Assembly (NCBI GenBank): GCA_938046115.1
Contig: CALIXX010000065.1
Span: 1 to 22,803 of the forward strand
Length of the DNA stretch: 22,803 nucleotides
Source: an uncultured Candidatus Saccharibacteria bacterium
GTDB taxonomy: Bacteria; Patescibacteriota; Saccharimonadia; Saccharimonadales; Saccharimonadaceae
Direction: 5' to 3'
A program made the translations under genes and the position numbers. The notes below the pieces were generated by a model. It saw only the letters and a program-made list of their open reading frames with translations. It was not told the DNA's origin and did no database searches. Shown in pieces: positions 6,668-14,708 of the stretch. The number at the start of each line of letters is the position of its first letter. Within the stretch, counting starts at the first letter, position 1.

Positions 6668-7954
6668 ATGTATATTGCAATTCTTGGCCGGCAGCCGGCC
6701 CTCGGCGTGGCGGAGCTGGAGTGTTTGTATGGCGCGGCGGCAGTGCGTTGGTTTGGAGCGCAGGCCGCTGTTATTACCTCTGATATATTCGATTTTGAGC
6801 GTCTGGGTGGCAGCCAAAAGGCGGGCCGGGTGGTGTTAGAGCTGCGCGGTAACTGGCTGGCGGTGAGCCGGCAAATCGTCCGCCACTATAGCGCGCAATG
6901 GCAGGGCGCGCCGCACAAGATTACGCTTGGCATCAGTGCCTATGGCTTCTCTGCCACCGCCCGTGAGGTGCAAAAGACTGGCCTTATTCTTAAGACAAAA
7001 TTGCGCGCAACTGGCACGAGCTTGCGCCTCATCCCCAACGCCGCTCCGGCACTCAACACCGCCACCAGCCACCACAACAAGCTTGGTCGCTCGCCCCACC
7101 ACATCGAGCTGCTGGTAGTGCGAGCCCAGGATGGGCGCGTTATTGTGGCGGAGAGTGTTGGCGCGCAAAACATCTCTGCCCTGGCCGCACGCGACCAAGC
7201 CCGCCCGCGCACTGATGCCTTCGTTGGCATGCTGCCACCCAAGCTCGCCCGCATGATGGTCAATATGGCCGGGCCATTGGTGCAGCCTTCGTCTACTACC
7301 GAGCACTCAGCGCCGCGCCCCGTGCTGCTCGACCCCTTCTGCGGCTCCGGCACCCTGGTCATAGAAGCCGCCCAGATGCTCTGCGACTGCGCCCCGGGGC
7401 TCGACCGCCACTTCGGCATCGACCAGCTGCGCATCCACGACGGTGCCCTGTTCGGCTCCCTGCACGAACAGCTGCGCAAACGCGCCCGCACCGGCATGCA
7501 ACAGACCCCGCGCGGCCTGATCCGCGCCAGCGATCTCGACCCGAATGCCGTCCGCCTCACCGCCGAAAACCTGAAGACCCTCGAATTCCCCGACGGTCTG
7601 GTCCATCTCGAAACGGCCGACGCAGCAGACATCCGGCCCGATGGAGCAGCCGCCGCCCCTGCCAGCCAGCCTGACTCCCAGAGCAGCCACCCCGACTCCC
7701 AGAGCAGCCAGCCGGCCCCCCGGGGCATCATCGTCGCCAATCCGCCCTACAACGAACGGGTCAGCATCCCCATCGAACACTGGCGCGCCATCGGCGCCAC
7801 CCTGCGCCACCACTTCGGTGGCTGGCACGTCTACCTGCTCACCAGCGACCGTGGCCTGCCCGGCCAGCTGGGCCTGCGCGAAAGCCGCAAGACACCACTC
7901 TTCAACGGCGCCATCGAATGCCGGCTGTTCGAATTCACCATGCGGACACGTTAA
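6668..7954 (+). CDS. Chimeric methyltransferase frame: TRM11-like N-terminus joined to RlmL-like C-terminus
   Basis: The 428-codon frame has two halves that do not belong together. Residues 1 to about 218 (MYIAILGRQPALGVAELE, a THUMP-like region around KTGLILKTKLRATG, then FVGMLPPKLARMMVNMA) match the TRM11-like tRNA guanine-N2 methyltransferases I know from Saccharibacteria. From DPFCGSGT (residues 222-229) onward the protein reads LVIEAAQMLCDCAPGLDRHFG, then IRASDLDPNAV and NPPYNERV (N358), which is the catalytic domain of proteobacterial RlmL (23S rRNA m2G methyltransferase) without its own THUMP domain. Composition shifts to GC-rich at the same point. ATG 6668 is chosen from the promoter position and the conserved N-terminus. 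Treat it as two partial genes meeting in frame, not as a known enzyme. Confidence 0.8.
   Translation: MYIAILGRQPALGVAELECLYGAAAVRWFGAQAAVITSDIFDFERLGGSQKAGRVVLELRGNWLAVSRQIVRHYSAQWQGAPHKITLGISAYGFSATAREVQKTGLILKTKLRATGTSLRLIPNAAPALNTATSHHNKLGRSPHHIELLVVRAQDGRVIVAESVGAQNISALAARDQARPRTDAFVGMLPPKLARMMVNMAGPLVQPSSTTEHSAPRPVLLDPFCGSGTLVIEAAQMLCDCAPGLDRHFGIDQLRIHDGALFGSLHEQLRKRARTGMQQTPRGLIRASDLDPNAVRLTAENLKTLEFPDGLVHLETADAADIRPDGAAAAPASQPDSQSSHPDSQSSQPAPRGIIVANPPYNERVSIPIEHWRAIGATLRHHFGGWHVYLLTSDRGLPGQLGLRESRKTPLFNGAIECRLFEFTMRTR
7310..7360. other. Junction between two genomes (assembly chimera or recombination point)
   Basis: Family identity, GC content and flanking gene sets all switch here. 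The shared motif VLLDPFCGSGT is encoded at 7322-7354 and is conserved between the two methyltransferase families, so a short near-identical stretch could bridge the two sequences. The precise base cannot be set from sequence alone. Confidence 0.75.
7673..7710 (+). repeat. Two-copy tandem repeat, 21-bp period
   Basis: GACTCCCAGAGCAGCCA occurs at 7673-7689 and again at 7694-7710. It encodes PDSQSSH then PDSQSSQ in a low-complexity linker of the RlmL-like domain between the SAM-binding core and the NPPY motif. It is probably a replication-slippage expansion in a disordered loop. Confidence 0.7.
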
Positions 7955-8036
7955 CGCATGTTATGAACTCATTCACCCCAGCGCTGATCCCTCCCGCCCA
8001 TAAAGCCTTCCCGGACAGGAGCCAGGCTGACGCCAG

Positions 8037-9134
8037 TCAGACGATGATCGCCTTCCCGTAACCTTCCAGAATGCGGCAGATCTTCGCCACCGTCTCCTTC
8101 GGGGGCGGATGCACACCCTTGAGCCGGTACTCGTCGCCACACAGCGCCCACTTGTGGGCGCCCAGCTCGTGATACGGCAGCACCTCCACCGTATCCACAT
8201 TCTTCATCGGCGCGATGAAGCGCCCCAGCAGGTGGGCCGAACGCTCATCATCCGTATAGCCCGGCACCACCACATAGCGCACCCGTGTACGCTGCCCGCG
8301 CCGCGCCAGATGCTCGGCAAAGGCCAGCGTACGCGTATTGGGAATGCCCACCACCACCTTGTGGATGTCCGGATCGATCTGCTTCAGGTCCAGCATCACC
8401 AGATCGGTGTTGTCCAGCAGTGCCTGCAGCACCTCGTCGTAGTGCAGCGCATAGCCGTTGGTATCCAGACAGGTATGGATATCGTGCGCATGACACGCCA
8501 TGAACCAGTCACGCACGAACTCGTACTGCAACAGCGGCTCACCGCCCGTGGCCGTCACCCCGCCTCCCGTGGCCTTCAGATAGTGCCGGTACGCCAGCAC
8601 CTGCTTCATCACCTCGGGCACCGTCATGTCCTTCGCCCGGTCGCTCTTCAGATCCCAGGTGTCTCGGTTGTGACAGTACAGGCAGCGCATCAGGCAGCCC
8701 TGCAGAAACAGCACATAGCGCAGCCCCGGCCCGTCCACCGTCCCGCAGGACTCGATGGAATGCACATGCCCCACGCCCTCGTAATGGCGATGCCGGGCAT
8801 GGCCTCCTCCAGCCGACGCATGCGCCGCTATCACAGCGCCAGCCGCGTCCGGTCCGGCACCGCGGCCTTCCAGCCCGCCGGCCGGCGTACCCCGTAGCAC
8901 CCCGGATCCGGTTTCCCAAGGCTGCAGACGCCGGGCAGACACGCTGCCTTCGCAACCTTCGGGGGAACTGTCTGCGATCCGGTCAACCGGCACCAGTGGG
9001 ATGACAGAATGGCCGCCAGCCGCATGCACACGCGACTGCCAGCCATTGGGGGCGCCCCGGGTAACCGTCACCTCACCGGCAGCCGCCGGTGAGGGTGAAA
9101 CCTGCCCACCCGAAGGCGCTTCGCGGACCGTCAT
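8037..9134 (-). CDS. pflA: Pyruvate formate-lyase activating enzyme (radical SAM)
   Basis: PflA uses a [4Fe-4S] cluster and S-adenosylmethionine to place the glycyl radical on PflB. The cluster motif is GCLMRCLYC (Cys147, Cys151, Cys154 in the long frame), preceded by HSIESCGTVDGPG and followed by TGGEPLLQ. The family core is about 245 residues and would begin near Val121. The frame carries about 120 extra residues that are Ala/Gly/Pro-rich and match nothing I recognise. I kept the ATG at 9134 because it lies seven bases after the pflB stop, fitting translational coupling. GTG at 8834 or 8774 would give a normal-length enzyme, but neither has a clear ribosome-binding site. Function is secure; the start is not. 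Confidence 0.85.
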   Translation of the reverse strand: MTVREAPSGGQVSPSPAAAGEVTVTRGAPNGWQSRVHAAGGHSVIPLVPVDRIADSSPEGCEGSVSARRLQPWETGSGVLRGTPAGGLEGRGAGPDAAGAVIAAHASAGGGHARHRHYEGVGHVHSIESCGTVDGPGLRYVLFLQGCLMRCLYCHNRDTWDLKSDRAKDMTVPEVMKQVLAYRHYLKATGGGVTATGGEPLLQYEFVRDWFMACHAHDIHTCLDTNGYALHYDEVLQALLDNTDLVMLDLKQIDPDIHKVVVGIPNTRTLAFAEHLARRGQRTRVRYVVVPGYTDDERSAHLLGRFIAPMKNVDTVEVLPYHELGAHKWALCGDEYRLKGVHPPPKETVAKICRILEGYGKAIIV

Positions 9135-9141
9135 GACCCGG

Positions 9142-11424
9142 TCACATCGTCGACGTAAACGTACGGGTCACCACATCCTGCTGCTGTTCGCGGGTCAGCG
9201 AATTGAAGCGCACCGCATAACCCGACACGCGGATCGTCAGCTGCGGATATTTCTCCGGATGATCCATCGCATCCAGCAGCGTCTCGCGGTTCAGCACGTT
9301 CACGTTCAGGTGCTGGCCACCTTCCACGCCATCCTCATGGTGGAAATAGCCATCCATCATGCCGGCCAGATTGCGCTGGCGCGAGGCCTCGTCCTTGCCC
9401 AGCGCCCCCGGAACGATCGAGAACGTGTAGGAAATCCCGTCCTTCGCGCAGGAGAACGGCAGCTTGGCCACCGAGCACAGCGACGCCACGGCACCGCACA
9501 CATCGCGACCATGCATCGGATTGGCACCCGGCCCGAACGGCATGCCGGCGCGACGCCCGTCCGGCGTATTGCCGGTTTTCTTGCCGTACACCACATTGGA
9601 CGTGATGGTCAGCACCGACTGGGTCGGCACCGCATCGCGGTACATCCGGTGCGACGCCACCTTGCCCATGAACCGGCGCACCAGATCGCAGGCAATGTCA
9701 TCCACCCGGTCATCATTGTTGCCAAACTGCGGATATTCGCCCTCGATCTCGAAATCGACAGCAATGCCCTGCTCGTTGCGCACCGGTTTGACCTTCGCAT
9801 ACCTGATGGCCGACAGCGAATCCGCTGCCACCGACAGCCCGGCCACGCCGCAGGCCATCGTCCGCTTCACGTCGCGGTCGTGCAGCGCCATCAGCACCGC
9901 CTCGTACGCATACTTGTCGTGCATGTAGTGGATGAGGTTGAGCGCCGTCACATACTGCGTGGCCAGCCAGTCCATGAAGCTGTCCATCCGGGCCATCACC
10001 TCGTCGTAATCAAGCACCTCGCCGGCCAGCGGCTCAGTTTTCGGGCCCACCTGCATGCCGGATTTTTCGTCCACCCCGCCATTGATCGCGTACAGCAGCG
10101 TCTTGGCCAGATTGGCCCGGGCGCCGAAGAACTGCATCTGCTTGCCCACCACCATCGGGCTCACGCAGCAGGCAATGGCGTAGTCGTCGCTGTCGAAATC
10201 CGGCCGCATCAGGTCGTCGTTCTCGTACTGGATCGACGACGTGTCGATGGAGACCTTCGCGCAGAAATGCTTGAAGGCTTCCGGCAGCTGCTCGGACCAC
10301 AGCACCGTGATGTTCGGCTCCGGCGACGGCCCCATGTTGTAGAGCGTGTGCAGGAAGCGGAAGCTGTTCTTCGTCACCAGCGTGCGGCCATCCAGCCCCA
10401 TCCCGCCGATCGACTCGGTGGCCCAGATCGGATCGCCCGAGAACAGCTGGTCATACTCCGGCGTGCGCAGGAAGCGCACCATCCGCAGCTTCATCACCAG
10501 ATGGTCGACCAGCTCCTGCGCCTGAACCTCGGTCAGCGTCCCGTTGTGCAGGTCACGCTCGATGTAGATATCCAGGAAGGTCGCCACCCGGCCAAACGAC
10601 ATGGCCGCCCCGTTCTGCGACTTCACCGCCGCCAGGTAGGCAAAATATGTCCACTGCACCGCCTCGCGGGCATTGCGTGCCGGCCCGGAAATGTCGAAGC
10701 CATAGCTGGCCGCCATCTCCTTCATCTCGCCCAGCGCCTTGTGCTGCTCGTTGATTTCCTCGCGGCGGCGAATCGTCTCTTCCAGGTTCTTCCCGGCTTC
10801 CAGATCGGCCTGCAGCGAGTTGAACTGCTCCACCTTGTCGGCCATCAGCCGGTCGATGCCGTAGAGGGCCACCCGGCGATAGTCACCGATGATGCGGCCG
10901 CGCCCATAGGCATCCGGCAGCCCGGTCAGCACGCCGGACTTGCGGCAGCGGCGGATATCGGGCGTGTACACATCGAACACGCCCTGGTTGTGCGTCTTGC
11001 GGTACTTCGTGAAGGTTTCCTGTACCGTCTCGCTCAGCGGCACGCCGTAGATCTTGCAGGCATCCTGCACCATCTTGAGGCCACCGGCCGGCATGATGGA
11101 CCGCTTGAGCGGCTCATCGGTCTGCAGGCCGACGATCTTTTCCAGCGCGGCGTCGATGTAGCCCGGACCATGACTGGTGATGCCCGACACCACCTGCGCG
11201 TCGATCTTGTACGGGGCATGCGTCTGGTTCTCCACCTTGATGCCCTCCATCACCTGATCCCACAGCTTCAGCGTGGCATCGGTGGCAGGTGCCAGAAAAC
11301 TGCCATCGCCCGTATAGGGCGTGTAGTTGCACTGGATGAAGTCACGTACGTCGATCGTCTCTTCCCAGGGGCCGGACTTGAAACCTGCCCAGGCAGCGGG
11401 ATGCTCTTGTGTGGGGGCCAGCAT
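9142..11424 (-). CDS. pflB: Formate C-acetyltransferase (pyruvate formate-lyase)
   Basis: PflB converts pyruvate and CoA to acetyl-CoA and formate during anaerobic growth. The product from ATG 11424 is 760 aa, the same length as E. coli PflB, and begins MLAPTQEHPAAWAGFKSGPW. Diagnostic segments are NYTPYTGDGSFLA, TSHGPGYI, RCRKSGVLTGLPDAYGRG, the active-site pair in IACCVSPMVVGKQ, and the C-terminal glycyl-radical loop IRVSGYAVRF. AGGAG lies about eight bases before ATG 11424. The frame extends 26 codons upstream (to 11502), but that extension has no family match. pflA follows after seven bases, so activase and enzyme are made together. Confidence 0.97.
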   Translation of the reverse strand: MLAPTQEHPAAWAGFKSGPWEETIDVRDFIQCNYTPYTGDGSFLAPATDATLKLWDQVMEGIKVENQTHAPYKIDAQVVSGITSHGPGYIDAALEKIVGLQTDEPLKRSIMPAGGLKMVQDACKIYGVPLSETVQETFTKYRKTHNQGVFDVYTPDIRRCRKSGVLTGLPDAYGRGRIIGDYRRVALYGIDRLMADKVEQFNSLQADLEAGKNLEETIRRREEINEQHKALGEMKEMAASYGFDISGPARNAREAVQWTYFAYLAAVKSQNGAAMSFGRVATFLDIYIERDLHNGTLTEVQAQELVDHLVMKLRMVRFLRTPEYDQLFSGDPIWATESIGGMGLDGRTLVTKNSFRFLHTLYNMGPSPEPNITVLWSEQLPEAFKHFCAKVSIDTSSIQYENDDLMRPDFDSDDYAIACCVSPMVVGKQMQFFGARANLAKTLLYAINGGVDEKSGMQVGPKTEPLAGEVLDYDEVMARMDSFMDWLATQYVTALNLIHYMHDKYAYEAVLMALHDRDVKRTMACGVAGLSVAADSLSAIRYAKVKPVRNEQGIAVDFEIEGEYPQFGNNDDRVDDIACDLVRRFMGKVASHRMYRDAVPTQSVLTITSNVVYGKKTGNTPDGRRAGMPFGPGANPMHGRDVCGAVASLCSVAKLPFSCAKDGISYTFSIVPGALGKDEASRQRNLAGMMDGYFHHEDGVEGGQHLNVNVLNRETLLDAMDHPEKYPQLTIRVSGYAVRFNSLTREQQQDVVTRTFTSTM

Positions 11425-11685
11425 GGTGAACTCCTGTCTTTGCGTACGCTTCGCAGCCTCGTGAGCCCGAAGCAGCCTCGAAACACGCGAAAAAGTCCAC
11501 ACACATCGGCACAGGAGGAGCCTGACTGGGGCCCCTTACCGTACGGTCTGTTTCATGGACGGCCCACAAGGGGTTGGGAGGCCATCCGGACCTTTTCGTG
11601 ACTTTGCCATGGCTTCAGCATAGCACTTGTGCAGGTGCACCATGCGACTGTCCATTTCGTCTGGCGGGAAACAGTAACCGTATGT

Positions 11686-11735
11686 TCCTGATGAATATCG
11701 AATATTACAATGTTAAATAATAATGCATTGATGAA
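11686..11735 (-). promoter_or_regulatory. Candidate pfl promoter island with FNR-like site
   Basis: CTGAT-GAAT-ATCGA at 11688-11701 matches eight of ten defined positions of the FNR consensus TTGAT-N4-ATCAA. It lies at the edge of an AT-rich block with TGTAAT and TATTAT hexamers that could serve as -10 boxes on the minus strand. FNR control of pfl is established in enterobacteria; its use here is inference. The site is about 265 bp from the pflB start. Confidence 0.3.
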
Positions 11736-11839
11736 CGGACGGACCTTCTCCTCCCAACGGCTCCGGGCCGTCCGCGGGACCCCTCTTCCTGTCCCGACAT
11801 TCCCCCGAACCAGCACACCGGATCCTCTCGAATCCCTGC

Positions 11840-11870
11840 CCGGAAAAGCCCTCGGTGAAGGCTCTTCCGG
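11840..11870 (-). terminator. Terminator-like hairpin after the GlpQ-like gene
   Basis: CCGGAAAAGCC and GGCTCTTCCGG form an 11-bp stem with one mismatch around a 9-nt loop, 15 bases beyond the gene's stop codon. No T-run follows on the minus strand, so it may act as a 3'-end stabiliser or a weak terminator. Confidence 0.4.
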
Positions 11871-11884
11871 AACCGGGAGCAGGA

Positions 11885-13324
11885 TCACTCGTCCCGCACG
11901 TCCTTCGCCACATCCGGGAAATCGCTGAACAGCCCATCCACCCCCATCTCATAGAACTGGCGGTACTCGGCCTTCGGATCTCCCCGGTAATCCGACAGCA
12001 GCCGGTACGGCTCACTGCGGAACGTGTACGGATGCACGAACAGCCCCACCGCATGCGCATCCTTCACCACCGACGTAGTCGGCAGCGCCACCCGGTCGCG
12101 GGCATCGATCTTCCCATCCCGGTTCAGGTCCACCGGCTTGCCGTCCGCCCCCAGCGTCAGCTTCGACGGCACCAGATACACCTTCCACGGCCCGATCCCG
12201 TCCGCATAGGTGCGGATCTCCTTCAGCCCCTCGGGCGTGAGCAGATCCTGATAGGTCCGCCTGTCACCCGCCTTCGTCAGATCGTAGGGCTGCCCCAGCG
12301 GCAGTGACTCGTCCACCGAGCCATCCGGGTTCTGGTCGCTGCCATCGATCAGCTGCACCAGCCGCACCTGCGTGCGCGGTCGCAGTGCCTTCAGATTTCC
12401 CACCTCGAACGACTGGATGATCACCGGTGAATCCCTGCGGGTCAGCCCGTGCCGTTCCAGCGCCTCCAGCAGTCTGTCCTCGATGGGCAGTCCCAGCGCC
12501 CGGTGGTACGTACTGTGCTTGACCTCCGGATACACCCCGATCTCGCGGCCGGTACGCTTGCTCTGCTCGTCACGCAGCGCCAGCACCTCCTCGAAGGTGG
12601 GCACCTCGAACTTCCCGTTGTACTGCGCATCACGCTCCGGCAGTGGCTGCACCGCCCGCAGGGTCTTCAGTTCGGCCAGCGTGAAATCGCTGACGAACCA
12701 GCCCTCTTCCTCCACGCCATCGACCGTGCGCTTCGTCCTGCGGCTGGCAAACTCCGGATGATCCTTCACATCGGTGGTCGCCGTGATGTTTGGCTCGTGC
12801 CGAACCACCAGCACCCCGTCCTTCGTCGACACCAGATCGGGCTCGATGAAATCCGCCCCATGGTCGATGGCCCACTGATAGCCCGCCAGCGTGTGATCCG
12901 GCCGGTGCCCGGCCGCACCGCGGTGCCCCAACACCAGCGGCTTCTCGCCCGTCAGCGTCGGATAGCGGCCCGGCACCCCCACGGCCCCCGCAGCCGAAGC
13001 CCCCGAGGCCGCAACCGCTCCAGCGTCGGCCCCGCCTCTTTTCGCCGTATCCCCGGAGGCTGCAGCACCATCGCCCCCAGAAGCAGTTCCCGCAGCTGCA
13101 TCGTAACCTGCCCGCGTACCTCCGGCCGTATCGTTCGACGCCAGGGTCACCCCCAGCCCGGCCAGTGAACCAGCCGAAGCCACCAGCACGCCACGCGATC
13201 CCGCCCCCTCATTCAGGGACTGGTCGTCCATCTGATAGCCACTGCTGCTGGCGCACCCGGTCACCACCAGAGCCAGCGCAGCCACCAGAACAGCGTTTCG
13301 GTGCCGGAAGCCTCGAGAAATCAT
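11885..13324 (-). CDS. GlpQ-like glycerophosphodiester phosphodiesterase, lipoprotein
   Basis: Enzymes of this family hydrolyse glycerophosphodiesters to glycerol 3-phosphate and an alcohol. The 479-aa product has a lipoprotein signal ending in the lipobox LVVTGC (Cys about residue 24), then an Ala/Gly/Ser-rich linker of about 100 residues. The GDPD barrel follows: LVLGHRGAAGHRPDHTLAGY with catalytic His-Arg, GADFIEPDLVSTKDGVLVVRHE with the metal acidic pair and second His, and GWFVSDFTLAELKTLRA. Later blocks are YPEVKHSTYH and VGLFVHPYTFRSE. This is the periplasmic GlpQ-type, not the short cytoplasmic UgpQ-type. ATG 13324 is preceded by a GGGAGAGG ribosome-binding site; an ATG 33 bases further up lacks one. 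Confidence 0.88.
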   Translation of the reverse strand: MISRGFRHRNAVLVAALALVVTGCASSSGYQMDDQSLNEGAGSRGVLVASAGSLAGLGVTLASNDTAGGTRAGYDAAAGTASGGDGAAASGDTAKRGGADAGAVAASGASAAGAVGVPGRYPTLTGEKPLVLGHRGAAGHRPDHTLAGYQWAIDHGADFIEPDLVSTKDGVLVVRHEPNITATTDVKDHPEFASRRTKRTVDGVEEEGWFVSDFTLAELKTLRAVQPLPERDAQYNGKFEVPTFEEVLALRDEQSKRTGREIGVYPEVKHSTYHRALGLPIEDRLLEALERHGLTRRDSPVIIQSFEVGNLKALRPRTQVRLVQLIDGSDQNPDGSVDESLPLGQPYDLTKAGDRRTYQDLLTPEGLKEIRTYADGIGPWKVYLVPSKLTLGADGKPVDLNRDGKIDARDRVALPTTSVVKDAHAVGLFVHPYTFRSEPYRLLSDYRGDPKAEYRQFYEMGVDGLFSDFPDVAKDVRDE

Positions 13325-13579
13325 GATCCTCTCCCCCTGAAAACAGGTATCAGTCAAGACAGATCCATTCTAGCCAAAGAAGTAGCCACACTCCGGTGCC
13401 AGGCGCGTCCACCGTCGCATATTCGGCATCTGCGTCACAGCCTGCCACACTCACCCCGGCACCACGCACAACCCGTCACATGCCTGCAACCAGGCAGCAC
13501 CCGACAGTCACACGCCGATATCCGGCACCTCCCTACACATGACCTCCATCCGGCCCGCGTACCGTACCGGCCACACGAC

Positions 13580-14503
13580 TCAGCGGGTTTCCTCGATCAG
13601 GAGCCGCGCATTGAACGGCTGCACCGGCCGGTTGTTCGGGCCATCCACCATGTGCCGCAGCGTCTCGATCTGCTCGCGGCTGGCATACACCGGCTTCACG
13701 AAGACCACCCAGTTCACCCCCTCGCTGCAGGGCGGCGTGGTCAGCGAACCATTGAGGCGGTAATGCGCCAGCTGCTGCGGCAGCAGCGCCCGCACATGCA
13801 GCGCCTGGTCGATATCCATCGACTCACCGGCCTTCACACGCTTCGACAGCACCCGGTCCAGCGCCGCATTGCGCGGCCCGGGCCGGAACATCGCCGCCAG
13901 CACCACATACTGGTCATCCTGCGACTCATGGACCAGATGCACCTCCAGCGGGAAATGCCGACCCCGGAACGTATGATCGCTGGGCGAATGGAAATGGAAC
14001 TGCTTCAGCACGAAGGTCCGCTCGCCGACCCGGACCGCCGGCAGATGCGGCGCGTCCTTCGGCTTCACCTGCACGGACATCCCCGAATTCTTCACCGAGA
14101 ACCGTGCCGGCCGGTAATCCAGCCGCACCGTGCTGCTGCGCGTGCGTACATCGGGCTCACGCAGATCCACCGGTGACTGGTTCTTTCCCGACCCGCACAC
14201 GGCATAGGATGGATCCAGCTCCCCCCATTTGTCCGGCCCGGTCCTGTCATGATGATAGGACCAGTGTTCTGGCTGATGTGTCCCAATGGACGAATGCGGC
14301 CGCCGAAGGTCGCCTTCCAGCCGCTCCGGCTTCGATGCCGCAGCCGGCTGTTTGTCACCCCCGGCAGGCGCCGAATCCACGATCGGCGCACTGGCCGACT
14401 CCACATGGGCAACCTGCCCCCCACCGGCCTGCTGCGCAAACGCAGCCGGAACAACACACAGGGCCGCCAGCGAAACCGGCAGCAGCAGACGACGAACAAC
14501 CAT
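13580..14503 (-). CDS. Alpha-class carbonic anhydrase, periplasmic
   Basis: It interconverts CO2 and bicarbonate. The 307-aa product has a Sec signal peptide (MVVRRLLLPVSLAALCVVPA, cleavage predicted after AFA at residue 23) and a low-complexity linker to about residue 65. The alpha-CA domain then shows HWSYHHDRTGPDKWGELDP, NQSPVDL, and zinc ligands His170 and His172 (KQFHFHSPSDH) and His189 (LEVHLVHE). The end of the fold reads GSLTTPPCSEGVNWVVF. All three zinc histidines and the proton-relay context are intact, so it should be active. GGAGG precedes ATG 14503. It sits alone between the GlpQ-like gene and pilU, with its own promoter. Confidence 0.93.
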   Translation of the reverse strand: MVVRRLLLPVSLAALCVVPAAFAQQAGGGQVAHVESASAPIVDSAPAGGDKQPAAASKPERLEGDLRRPHSSIGTHQPEHWSYHHDRTGPDKWGELDPSYAVCGSGKNQSPVDLREPDVRTRSSTVRLDYRPARFSVKNSGMSVQVKPKDAPHLPAVRVGERTFVLKQFHFHSPSDHTFRGRHFPLEVHLVHESQDDQYVVLAAMFRPGPRNAALDRVLSKRVKAGESMDIDQALHVRALLPQQLAHYRLNGSLTTPPCSEGVNWVVFVKPVYASREQIETLRHMVDGPNNRPVQPFNARLLIEETR

Positions 14504-14537
14504 GATGACCTCCAGAACGACGGAACCTGGTCGGTCA

Positions 14538-14543
14538 ATTATA
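14538..14543 (-). promoter_or_regulatory. -10 box of the carbonic anhydrase gene
   Basis: The minus strand carries a perfect TATAAT inside a short AT-rich patch (GTTAAATAGCTATAATTG). Transcription would start near 14531 and give a leader of about 28 nt with the GGAGG site. No good -35 is present at 17-18 bp, so an activator may be needed. Confidence 0.5.
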
Positions 14544-14667
14544 GCTATTTAACGTTCCTCGTCGTCTGTTTCACATCACCTGGCCAAATCGTTGCCATAC
14601 AGCAGAAGGACGCTCACGAACCCGAAGCCGTCTTCGATTCGGACGTGGTTGGCATCCGGTCATGAGG

Positions 14668-14692
14668 AAACCTGCACTGAACCACCAGGTTT
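14668..14692 (-). terminator. Hairpin downstream of pilU
   Basis: AAACCTG (14668-14674) and CAGGTTT (14686-14692) form a perfect 7-bp stem with an 11-nt loop, 17 bases past the pilU stop. The T-run on the minus strand is only three bases, so termination strength is doubtful. Confidence 0.3.
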
Positions 14693-14708
14693 TGCTGCGC
14701 TGCAGACC

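Larger units (their letters stand above)
11425..11884. other. Intergenic region upstream of pflB and downstream of the GlpQ-like gene
   Basis: This 460-bp stretch has no convincing gene; the frames over it lack family signatures. It holds a terminator-like hairpin (11840-11870) behind the GlpQ-like gene, an AT-rich island (about 11686-11735) that contrasts with the GC-rich surroundings, and an FNR-like palindrome (11688-11701). The remainder up to the pflB ribosome-binding site would be a long 5' leader of more than 200 nt. Confidence 0.6.

Noticed and set aside
1..7300. Recoded TGA (genetic code 25, as in Gracilibacteria and Absconditabacteria)
   Set aside because: TGA ends the kinase, response regulator and xseB at positions that give correct protein lengths and ATGA overlaps, and no conserved glycine in the proteins is encoded by TGA.
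6668..7954. A genuine bifunctional TRM11-RlmL fusion enzyme
   Set aside because: The halves are the N-part and C-part of two enzymes of the same general plan, not two complete domains. Composition, promoter style and neighbourhood all change at the same point, which favours a join of two genomes.
9001..11601. Long plus-strand open frame of 866 codons opposite pflB
   Set aside because: It is antisense to a perfectly conserved pyruvate formate-lyase; its His/Arg-rich translation is the usual mirror of a GC-rich gene. Similar mirrors occur opposite the GlpQ-like gene, pilU and pilT.
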